Source: Candidatus Atribacteria bacterium 1244-E10-H5-B2 (lineage in GTDB: Bacteria; Atribacterota; JS1; SB-45; 34-128). From it: a stretch of 20,095 bases of DNA. Below, piece by piece: positions 6,705-13,121 of the stretch (position 1 is its first letter; every line of letters starts with the position of its first letter). The translations under genes were made by a program, and so were the position numbers. The stretch is taken from NCBI GenBank assembly GCA_003575245.1, contig NMQN01000430.1:1-20095 (forward strand). The letters are read 5' to 3'. The notes beneath the pieces are model-generated. The model did no database searches and was not told where the DNA came from. It was given only the letters and a program-made list of their open reading frames with translations.

Positions 6705-6745
6705 TTTCAAAAATATTTTTGAAAAACATGATAGTAAATTACTAT
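6705..6745. promoter_or_regulatory. Two adjacent perfect palindromes in the transporter leader
   Basis: Bases 6705-6724 are a perfect 20-bp palindrome (TTTCAAAAAT and its complement). Bases 6731-6745 are ATAGTAA, one A, TTACTAT. The second shares the half-site TAGTAA/TTACTA with the candidate XylR-type operator at 7327-7347. Both lie 45-85 nt upstream of the binding-protein start, downstream of any plausible promoter, and could be operators acting as roadblocks or mRNA hairpins. Confidence 0.4.
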
Positions 6746-6761
6746 TTTTTCTCCTTTGCTT

Positions 6762-6772
6762 TCACCTCCTTA
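6762..6772 (-). promoter_or_regulatory. Orphan perfect Shine-Dalgarno sequence in the leader
   Basis: The minus strand reads TAAGGAGGTGA, an 11-nt match to the 16S rRNA 3' end. It lies about 100 nt ahead of the real start at 6660 and is followed only by a 7-codon GTG frame (VKAKEKK). In Bacillus, SD sequences of this kind near an mRNA 5' end (STAB-SD, as in cry3A) bind ribosomes and protect the transcript. The same arrangement is seen at 18719-18729. Confidence 0.5.
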
Positions 6773-6872
6773 ATTTTTTTGATCTCTACTCGATGTGAAA
6801 TTACCTCGCTTGGCTTTTCCTTGCTTTGTCAGTAGATAATATATAAAAACTTTCTTGAAACTATAAATTCTC

Positions 6873-7316
6873 CTAACTGATAAGCTGTTTTGAATTTCTG
6901 TACTCTTTTTTTTCTAACCATTGGATCACCGCATAAATTCCTGCTCCACTTTGTACCGCCTTTGATGAGATACTGGAGAATTGAATATTCACTGCTTGTT
7001 CTCCAAATAAATAATGAGATACAGTTTCCCTAATAGGTTGAATTAAAGGTTCTCCCAATACGGCCATTTTCCCTCCAATAAATACAGTCTGAGGTCCAAT
7101 CATATGAATAGCATTCACAATAGCAGAACCTACCCAGGTTGCTAATTTTTTTACGATCGAGTTAGCAACCTGATTACCTTGTTGAAGTAATTCAGCTATT
7201 TCCTTTAAACTTTTTACCCGCAAGCCTTGAGAACTGGCCAAATGCAGTAAGACATCTACCCCGGTAATATCCTCCAGATACTTAAATTGTCCTTGCTCGT
7301 AACATAGAAAATGTCC
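6873..7316 (-). pseudogene. ROK-family regulator or kinase, N-terminally truncated
   Basis: The frame is open from just after a TAA (7317-7319) to a TAG at 6873-6875 and encodes about 147 residues matching only the C-terminal lobe of ROK proteins (XylR/NagC/glucokinase type). Features include a KYLEDITGVDVLLHLA helix where the zinc and GCLE region normally ends, MIGPQTVFIGGKMAV (the late glycine-rich IVIGGG segment), and the ending AVQSGAGIYAVIQWL. The winged HTH, the ATP-binding N-lobe and the sugar-binding residues are missing and no proper start exists; a TTG at 7241 is only an internal leucine. Full ROK regulators are near 380-400 aa. Lying between the xylose transporter and xylAB, it is probably the remains of xylR. 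Confidence 0.75.
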
Positions 7317-7326
7317 TTAATTTTAA

Positions 7327-7347
7327 TTAGTAAACTATACTTACTAA
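7327..7347. promoter_or_regulatory. Candidate XylR (ROK) operator
   Basis: TTAGTAA and TTACTAA form perfect 7-bp inverted arms around a 7-bp centre. Known Firmicute XylR operators begin TTAGT and end ACTAA with similar overall length, so this fits a ROK-type xylose operator in the xylA/transporter divergent region. The regulator gene beside it is truncated, so control would have to come from a copy elsewhere. Confidence 0.45.
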
Positions 7348-7407
7348 GTATTTTAGCAAGCCTCTATTTATTTGTCAATAACTCGAATTTCTTGTGTTAC
7401 TAACAAA

Positions 7408-7454
7408 TTAAAAGTGAACCGTTTTTTTTAATGATTTATGTTTTAAAAGTGAAC
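7408..7454 (+). repeat. Direct repeat TTAAAAGTGAAC, two copies
   Basis: Two identical 12-mers lie at 7408-7419 and 7443-7454. GTTCACTTTTA-like repeats in several copies are found at the ends of some IS21-family elements, so this might be the scar of an insertion that removed the front of the ROK gene. That link is inference; they could also be activator half-sites. Confidence 0.4.
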
Positions 7455-7503
7455 TCTTAGAAATATCTTAAAATTGTATTAATATAGGATCAAAAAATAA
7501 TGC

Positions 7504-7532
7504 TTGACGAAATTACAAAAGTATTATATTAT
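7504..7532 (+). promoter_or_regulatory. Candidate promoter for xylAB
   Basis: TTGACG (7504-7509), a 17-bp spacer and TATTAT (7527-7532) form a good sigma-A-type promoter. It would give a leader of about 330 nt before xylA. The surrounding AT-richness lowers confidence. Confidence 0.45.
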
Positions 7533-7803
7533 TTATAATATTATAACACTTAATTTAAGTAATATAAAAACTATCTTCAAAAATATCTTAGATTACATAA
7601 TTCTAAAAATGTACCCGCTATTAACTATAGAACGATAAAAATGAAATGAACCATTGTAGTTTATTAAAAAAATTCACTTGACTAGCATACAGTATATCTT
7701 TTAAAAATATTACCTTTTATTTAATGAAGCAGGGAGAAATATAGGTATAGGATTAGTCAATATCATTAATGAAAGAATTTAATTTATTTAATACAGATTT
7801 TAG

Positions 7804-7824
7804 AGAAAAAGAATGTCTTTTTCT
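7804..7824 (+). promoter_or_regulatory. Hairpin/palindrome in the xylA leader
   Basis: AGAAAAAG and CTTTTTCT pair perfectly around AATGT, about 44 nt upstream of the xylA ATG and clear of its AAGGAG (7855-7860). It could be a leader hairpin or an operator. The A/T-only stem core makes it weak as an RNA structure. Confidence 0.35.
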
Positions 7825-7867
7825 AAATTTATTTTTATAATTATTTAATTCTACAAGGAGTAAAAAA

Positions 7868-9007
7868 ATGAAAGAAAATAAATCATTACATAGTATCTGC
7901 CGATGGACCTTCAATGCAGGTAAAGGCGGTTTTGTCCCGGATGATATGAGACCAGAATGGAATTCACAAAATTTAAATACTGTTGACATGATTAAGCTGG
8001 TAAAGAATAGAATTGCCCCGAGGTTACCAGATAATGTGGAATTAGGAATTGAAATGCATTATGATTATGAATTTGATGAAAAAACTGCCCCTGAAATAGC
8101 TGATGCCTTAATAGATTCCAAGATATATCTGGCCATGGTAACCCCAGGAGCTCACAGACATTATGCTTATGGGGGCATAGCCTCCTTGGATCCTGAGGAG
8201 AGAAAATCAGCAGAAGAATTTGGAGAGAGAACTGTTAATCTTGCTTACGGTGCTTTAAGGAAAGCCTGGCATCCCGATCCCTTAAAATGGCCTGCTGTTA
8301 TTATTTGGAATGGTTCATTTGGCTATGATCTTGCATCTGTAGGAATCTTCCAAATGTATCAGAATCTTAAAGAGAGTATGGCAAAACTATGTAAATATGA
8401 GGAAAAATTGGGAGGAGACCTCTATTTTGCCATAGAACCTAAACCCAACGAAGGACATCCGGCTCTTTTAATTCCTACCGTAGCCAGTGCCCTGGTATTC
8501 TGGAATAAATTGGAAGAAGAGTTTAAAATTACTCCTACTAAAAAGGGAGTGAATAAAGAGTTTGGTCATTCAGAGATGATAGGGCTTGACCATGTATACG
8601 ATACTATTGAGGAAATAGATAACAATGCTTTAGTTCATATGCACTTAAACAGCCAAGGTTATAATGATGGCATAATTCTTGGGGGACCGGGCAAATATGA
8701 TATCGATCATGGGACACGGGTAAACGGTATGAATATAGCCATAGCAGGTTTAATTAAAGACGCGGGTTTTAATCGCTGGAAAGGGCACGATATGCAGGTA
8801 AGACCACATGATAATGAAGAACAAGGAATTGACAGAGTGATTAGGAGTATACTGAGCTGGGAGGCCTGCGCACAAGCTGCTCAAAAACTGGGTAAAGAAC
8901 AATTAATGAAATACCTTGCCGGCCGAGAAACCGCCAAGGCAGAGGATATTATGAGAGATGCCCTGGTAAATGCCCAAAACTATTTTGACCGAATGTATAA
9001 AGTGTGA
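7868..9007 (+). CDS. xylA: Xylose isomerase, divergent subfamily
   Basis: A TIM-barrel metal-dependent ketol isomerase converting D-xylose to D-xylulose in the cytoplasm. The catalytic pattern of XylA can be traced: MHYDYE (His64/Asp66, equivalent of the catalytic His-Asp pair), EPKPNE (Glu190, Lys192), EFGH (Glu231, His234) followed by SEMIGLDH, YDID (Asp278, Asp280) and HDMQVRP (Asp308). Outside these motifs it diverges strongly from class I and class II enzymes: the usual WTVGW/TFHDDD N-terminal block is replaced by RWTFNAGKGGF and WHPDPLKWP. At 379 aa it is close to class I length. AAGGAG lies 7 bp before the ATG. It is 36 bp ahead of xylulokinase, which supports the xylose assignment; action on another aldose remains possible. 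Confidence 0.85.
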   Translation: MKENKSLHSICRWTFNAGKGGFVPDDMRPEWNSQNLNTVDMIKLVKNRIAPRLPDNVELGIEMHYDYEFDEKTAPEIADALIDSKIYLAMVTPGAHRHYAYGGIASLDPEERKSAEEFGERTVNLAYGALRKAWHPDPLKWPAVIIWNGSFGYDLASVGIFQMYQNLKESMAKLCKYEEKLGGDLYFAIEPKPNEGHPALLIPTVASALVFWNKLEEEFKITPTKKGVNKEFGHSEMIGLDHVYDTIEEIDNNALVHMHLNSQGYNDGIILGGPGKYDIDHGTRVNGMNIAIAGLIKDAGFNRWKGHDMQVRPHDNEEQGIDRVIRSILSWEACAQAAQKLGKEQLMKYLAGRETAKAEDIMRDALVNAQNYFDRMYKV

Positions 9008-9043
9008 TTAGTAAAAATATAAAGATTAAAGAGCAGGTGTTTT

Positions 9044-10555
9044 ATGGAATATTTATTAGGACTTGATATCGGCACCAGTGGGGTGAAAGCCCTATTGGTA
9101 TCCCCAGAAGGCAAGATTATTTCTAGCAAAACAACCTCATATCCTCTAAAAACTCTCCACCCCGGTTGGGCAGAGCAATCTCCCTATGATTGGTGGGAAG
9201 CCACTGTAAAAGTAATAAGAAAAACAATATCTAATATTCCTATTGACTCTAAGCAGATTAAAGGAATAAGTCTGTCCGGACAGATGCACAGTTCGGTCTT
9301 CCTTAACAATAAGATGAAAGTTATTAGACCGGCTATCCTCTGGAGTGATACCCGTACCTCAGAACAATGTAGGAAGATTTATACTAAAGTAGGAGGATTG
9401 AATCAGCTCATCCGTTATGTATCTAATCCCGCCCTGGAGGGCTTTACCGCTCCCAAGATCTTATGGTTAAGGGAAAATGAACCAGAAAATTACCAAAAGG
9501 TTAAATATATTCTTTTGCCTAAAGATTACATCCGCTACAGGCTAACCGGTGAGCTATTTACCGAAGTCTCTGATGCTGCCGGTACTCTGTTGTTTGAGGT
9601 AATAAATAAGAGATGGTCTACCAGCCTACTAAAAAAACTGGAGATTGACCAGGATTTACTTCCTCCGGTACTTAATTCATTCGATTTAGCTGGTAGGATA
9701 ACTAAAAATATAGCTGAGCAAACCGGATTAAAATTTAAAACTCCGCTAGTTGCCGGAGGAGCAGATAATGCCTGTGGAGCAGTGGGAAGTGGAATTATCC
9801 AAGAAGGAAGGGTAATGGTTAGTATCGGCTCCTCAGGGGTAGTCTTAGCCCAGACCAATAATCCTCAGGCTGATCAAGAAGGGAGGATACATCTATTTAA
9901 TCATGCCTGCCCGGATAGCTGGTACATGATGGGTGTAACCTTATCAGCAGGTATGTCTTATGAATGGTTACAGAAAAAATTATTTAACCGTAGTTTAGAT
10001 TATACTAAATTAGATCAATTGGCAGAAGAGATAGAGCCCGGTAGTGAAGGATTGATCTTCTTGCCCTATCTCTACGGAGAAAGAACACCCCACGCTGATG
10101 CTAATGCTCGTGGGGTATATTTTGGTATATCCGGAAAACACGACCAAAGACATTTTGTAAGGAGTGTCTTAGAAGGTGTAACTTTTGCTTTAAAAGATTC
10201 TCTGGAATTAATTAAAGATAAGGGGGTTAAGGTTAAAGAGATAAGGGCTATCGGAGGGGGAGCGAAAAGTGGCGTATGGCAGCAGATATTGGCTGATATC
10301 TTGGGTGAAGAGATAAATCTACTGAATGTGGAAGAAGGACCCGCCTTTGGAGCAGCTTTGATTGCCGGAGTAGGTATTGGTATATATGACAGTTTTGCAG
10401 AAGCAGTGAATAGGATTATTAAAGTTAAAAAGACTATCGTTCCCGGGATTCAAAATGCCGAAAGATATAATCAATATTATCAATTATATAAGAAATTATA
10501 TTATAGCTTAAAAGAAAATTTTAAAGAATTGAAAAAATTAATCAGTTCTATCTGA
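9044..10555 (+). CDS. xylB: Xylulokinase, FGGY family
   Basis: Phosphorylates D-xylulose to xylulose 5-phosphate with ATP, feeding the pentose phosphate pathway. It has the FGGY/actin-fold motifs in order: LDIGTSGVK (7-15, phosphate 1 loop), SGQMHSSV (78-85, where xylulokinases carry the substrate-binding Met-His), LWSDTRT (99-105), [10 protein letters not shown] (238-247, with the catalytic Asp241), [14 protein letters not shown] and [17 protein letters not shown] (adenosine region). The GQMH motif separates xylulokinases from glycerol and gluconate kinases. Length 503 aa is normal. Encoded directly after xylA, with a modest AGCAGGTG ribosome site. No clear terminator follows before the convergent galK. 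Confidence 0.94.
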   Translation: MEYLLGLDIGTSGVKALLVSPEGKIISSKTTSYPLKTLHPGWAEQSPYDWWEATVKVIRKTISNIPIDSKQIKGISLSGQMHSSVFLNNKMKVIRPAILWSDTRTSEQCRKIYTKVGGLNQLIRYVSNPALEGFTAPKILWLRENEPENYQKVKYILLPKDYIRYRLTGELFTEVSDAAGTLLFEVINKRWSTSLLKKLEIDQDLLPPVLNSFDLAGRITKNIAEQTGLKFKTPLVAGGADNACGAVGSGIIQEGRVMVSIGSSGVVLAQTNNPQADQEGRIHLFNHACPDSWYMMGVTLSAGMSYEWLQKKLFNRSLDYTKLDQLAEEIEPGSEGLIFLPYLYGERTPHADANARGVYFGISGKHDQRHFVRSVLEGVTFALKDSLELIKDKGVKVKEIRAIGGGAKSGVWQQILADILGEEINLLNVEEGPAFGAALIAGVGIGIYDSFAEAVNRIIKVKKTIVPGIQNAERYNQYYQLYKKLYYSLKENFKELKKLISSI

Positions 10556-10579
10556 TTTACTTTCCTTAAACTTTAAATT

Positions 10580-10654
10580 AATTATAGTTCCACTATGATT
10601 GAAGATTATCGCTCGAGAACTGGTAGTTCCCTGATCCAGAGCCATAACATATTT
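10580..10654 (-). pseudogene. glpK: Glycerol kinase N-terminal fragment (25 residues)
   Basis: The minus strand encodes [18 protein letters not shown] followed by NHSGTII. This is the diagnostic N-terminus of glycerol kinase (phosphate 1 loop [10 protein letters not shown]). Homology begins right after an in-frame TGA (10655-10657) where the usual first Met-Ala/Ser codons would be, and stops at Ile-Ile; the frame then runs on through unrelated residues to a stop overlapping the end of xylB. The remaining 470 or so residues are absent. It is a relic left by a deletion or rearrangement between xylB and galK. The rest of 10655-10746 shows no recognisable gene. Confidence 0.8.
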
Positions 10655-10746
10655 TCAAAATGAACAATAAAGAAATATTTTAAAGTTGCAAAATGGCTGG
10701 ACAAGCTACCTTCTCGCTCTTATACTATCAATTCTTTTATCCTTTA

Positions 10747-11922
10747 TCACCTAAACTTCAAAACTTTGGCTCCTCCAGCAGGACGGGTTATGTATATATC
10801 CGGAGTAATACCAGTCGTCTTTTTATATTCTTTCTTAATCCTCTTCTCAAAGACATCAACATAATCTCTCTTTAATAAGTTTACGGTACAACCACCGAAT
10901 CCGGCTCCAGTCATACGGGCACCTAACACCCCCTCCTGTTTCAAAGCCAAATCGACTAAAAGGTCTAATTCGGCACAACTTACCTCATAATCATTCTTAA
11001 GGCTCCTGTGTGATTCTACCATTAGCTCCCCAAAAGCAGAAAAATTTTCCTCTCTTAAAGCCTGTACCCCGGTTTGTACTCTATAATTTTCTGAAATTAC
11101 ATGTCTGGCTCTTCGGGCTATGGGTTCTGGTAAATATTCCTGATATTGTTTAAACTCATCTATGGTAACATCCCGCAAAGCTAGTATTTCACTTGTTAAT
11201 TTATGATTAAATAATTCGCCAGCTATTCTACACTCTTCTCTTCTTTTGTTATATTCAGAATTTACCAAGCTCCTTTGAATCTCGGAATTACAAATTACTA
11301 TCTGGTAATTATGGTCTTTAAAAGGGACTGGTTCATAATTATTAGATCTGCAATCAATAAAAAGGGCATAGTTTTTTTGGCCCAAACAGGAGACATACTG
11401 GTCCATAATGCCACAGGCTACGCCTACAAAATTATTCTCTGCTTGTTGACAGAGACGTGCCATTTTTACAGGCTCGATCTTTAGCGAATTTAATTCAGCA
11501 ATAGCCAGGGCAGTAACAACCTCTAAAGCAGCAGATGAGCTTAATCCTGCTTTCCGGGGAATATTACTTTTAAAAATAAGGTTTGCTCCTTGCAAAATAT
11601 ATTCTGCTTTCTGTATTTCATCAACTACGCCCATCAAATAATTGGCCCAGGTATTTTTACGAAGAGGAATTAATTTATCTAAGGAAAAATCGATTTCAGT
11701 ATTATAGCCAAAATCAAAGACTCTAACCCTTCGATCGTTTCTTAATTGCCCCAGCATAATTACCTCTTTTTCGATAGCCATTGGCAAAACAAAACCATCA
11801 TTATAATCAGTATGTTCACCAATCAGGTTAACCCTTCCTGGGGCAGAAAAGGCACCTTTAGTTAAACCAGTATCAGCAAATTTATCCTTAAATATCATCC
11901 ACAATTTATTAAAATCTTGCAT
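10747..11922 (-). CDS. galK: Galactokinase
   Basis: GHMP-family kinase phosphorylating galactose to galactose 1-phosphate, the first committed Leloir step. It has the galactokinase signature GRVNLIGEHTDYNDG (29-43), the ATP-binding GLSSSAAL (126-133), the catalytic base in GIMDQ (Asp174) and the C-terminal MTGAGFGGC. Length 391 aa is typical. It is the last gene of the minus-strand galactoside row, 83 bp after galT, with AGAGGAAA before the ATG. No convincing terminator follows it. Confidence 0.96.
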   Translation of the reverse strand: MQDFNKLWMIFKDKFADTGLTKGAFSAPGRVNLIGEHTDYNDGFVLPMAIEKEVIMLGQLRNDRRVRVFDFGYNTEIDFSLDKLIPLRKNTWANYLMGVVDEIQKAEYILQGANLIFKSNIPRKAGLSSSAALEVVTALAIAELNSLKIEPVKMARLCQQAENNFVGVACGIMDQYVSCLGQKNYALFIDCRSNNYEPVPFKDHNYQIVICNSEIQRSLVNSEYNKRREECRIAGELFNHKLTSEILALRDVTIDEFKQYQEYLPEPIARRARHVISENYRVQTGVQALREENFSAFGELMVESHRSLKNDYEVSCAELDLLVDLALKQEGVLGARMTGAGFGGCTVNLLKRDYVDVFEKRIKKEYKKTTGITPDIYITRPAGGAKVLKFR

Positions 11923-12005
11923 TAGAATTTCCTCTTTATCTTACTTTGTATTTAAATATTTCTATAATTAATTCCTTGATAACTCTATTTTAACTTTGAT
12001 ATTTC

Positions 12006-12995
12006 TTATACCAAAACTATTTCTTGAGGTACTGTTTTTCTTAACTCTTGAGCTTTTTCTTCAGGCAAGCAATTATTAATAAAAGCTCCGACCCCTAACT
12101 CGCTTCCAGCTAAATATTTAAGTTTGTCTTTCGTGCGATAGGGAGGGTAGAATTCAATATGAAAATGGGAATATTCTTTGCCTGTTCCATTAGTAGGTTG
12201 TTGATGAATGGCCATGATATAAGGGAGGGTAAAACCAAAAAGATTATCAAATTTCATCATTAAAGTTTTTAATATTATGGCTAAATCAATCTCTTCCTTT
12301 TCCGAAAAATCATTAAAAGAAGGGAGATGTTTATTGGCATAGATGTGCACTTCATAACTGTAAGAAGCGTAAAATGGAACAAAGGCAGTAAATAAATTAT
12401 TGCTAATGATAATTCGTCCGCCATCTTTCTTCTCTTCTTCCAAGGTCTTGCAGAAGAGGCATTCCCCTTCTTTTTCTAAATACTCTTTGCTTGAATCCAA
12501 TTCCTGTTCGATAATTGGTGGAATAAAAGGATAGGCATATATTTGGCCGTGAGGATGATGAAGAGTCACCCCTACTTCCTCCCCTTTGTTTTCAAAGATA
12601 AAAACATAATCGATAAAGTCTTTAGCTCCTAACTCCCGATAGCGATCTCTCCATACCTTTACCAATTTAACATAACGACTTAATGGTTTTCTCGACATAA
12701 TCCCATCATGGTCAGAAGCAAATAAAACTACCTCACAAATTCCCTGAGCTTTACCATGTTTAAAAAATTTAGGATCTTTTTCGGTTACTTCTGGCAAGTC
12801 TTGTTGTAAAGATGGAAATTTATTTTCAAAAACTACCAAATCATAATCTTCGGCTGGTACCTCTGTAGCTAAACCTCCCTTTTTGGTAGGGCAAAGGGGA
12901 CAATAATCTTTCGGAGGTTTATAGGTCCTGTCCTGCCGATGAGTGGCTATTATTATCCATTGTTTCAGGATGGGATTCCATCTCAGCTCTAACAT
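12006..12995 (-). CDS. galT: Galactose-1-phosphate uridylyltransferase
   Basis: Transfers UMP between UDP-glucose and galactose 1-phosphate through a uridylylated histidine. Visible are RWNPILKQWIIIATHRQDR at the N-terminus, a zinc-type YCPLCP (Cys32, Cys35), the active-site HPHGQ (147-151, nucleophile His149), CLFC (179-182) and SHFHIEFYPP near 276. Length 329 aa is near the bacterial norm. Its start lies inside an out-of-frame 54-aa ORF (12919-13083) whose translation resembles the N-terminal extension of some GalT proteins, so the original reading may have begun at 13083. AAAAGGAG precedes the present ATG, so independent initiation is possible. galE is not in the window. Confidence 0.94.
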   Translation of the reverse strand: MLELRWNPILKQWIIIATHRQDRTYKPPKDYCPLCPTKKGGLATEVPAEDYDLVVFENKFPSLQQDLPEVTEKDPKFFKHGKAQGICEVVLFASDHDGIMSRKPLSRYVKLVKVWRDRYRELGAKDFIDYVFIFENKGEEVGVTLHHPHGQIYAYPFIPPIIEQELDSSKEYLEKEGECLFCKTLEEEKKDGGRIIISNNLFTAFVPFYASYSYEVHIYANKHLPSFNDFSEKEEIDLAIILKTLMMKFDNLFGFTLPYIMAIHQQPTNGTGKEYSHFHIEFYPPYRTKDKLKYLAGSELGVGAFINNCLPEEKAQELRKTVPQEIVLV

Positions 12996-13083
12996 CCGTG
13001 CTCTCCTTTTCTTCTTCGGTAAAAGTATAATAAATCAAATAACGACCGTCTTCTTTTTTAATTATTTTTTTATGTATTTGCAT
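12919..13083 (-). CDS. 54-aa ORF overlapping galT: probable displaced GalT N-terminus
   Basis: A strong AAGGAAGG site precedes the ATG at 13083, and the ORF runs 77 nt into galT in a different frame. The first half reads KKIIKKEDGRYLIYYTF and then EEEKESTDVRAE. Several GalT proteins (for example of the Thermus/Deinococcus type) start with a KKxDGRxLxLY segment followed by an acidic linker leading to LRWNPL. Here RAE of this frame lies right beside the ELRWNP of galT, so a small indel, such as loss of one CTGAG of a tandem pair, would explain the split. It may now act as a coupled leader cistron. The homology is recalled, not searched. Confidence 0.5.
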   Translation of the reverse strand: MQIHKKIIKKEDGRYLIYYTFTEEEKESTDVRAEMESHPETMDNNSHSSAGQDL

Positions 13084-13121
13084 AAAAATTTCCTTCCTTA
13101 TACCAATTCCATATTATTTTT

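Larger units (their letters stand above)
7317..7867. other. AT-rich intergenic region upstream of xylA
   Basis: No intact gene is visible on either strand. It holds the XylR-like palindrome, a direct repeat of TTAAAAGTGAAC (7408-7419 and 7443-7454, 35 bp apart), one good promoter (7504-7532), a weaker TTGACT at 7678-7683, and a short frame 7732-7782 ending IGIGLVNIINERI that resembles the G2 box of YesM-type histidine kinases. The last is too short to call. The region looks like decayed DNA with the xylA control region at its right side. Confidence 0.55.

Noticed and set aside
6661..6729. Upstream start adding 23 residues to the CUT2 binding protein
   Set aside because: No ribosome site precedes it, and the extension would place a charged stretch ahead of an excellent signal peptide that has its own AAGGAG.
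6873..7241. Intact 122-aa gene starting at a TTG
   Set aside because: The frame continues upstream with ROK-like sequence to a stop at 7317-7319; the TTG is an internal leucine with no ribosome site.
7753..7989. Minus-strand ORF across the xylA start
   Set aside because: It is antisense to xylA, has no recognisable motif, and covers the xylA ribosome site.
10607..10631. Terminator between xylB and galK from the GAACT/AGTTC inverted repeat
   Set aside because: The stem is five pairs with no U-run, and it falls inside the glycerol kinase relic, where it is explained by coding sequence.
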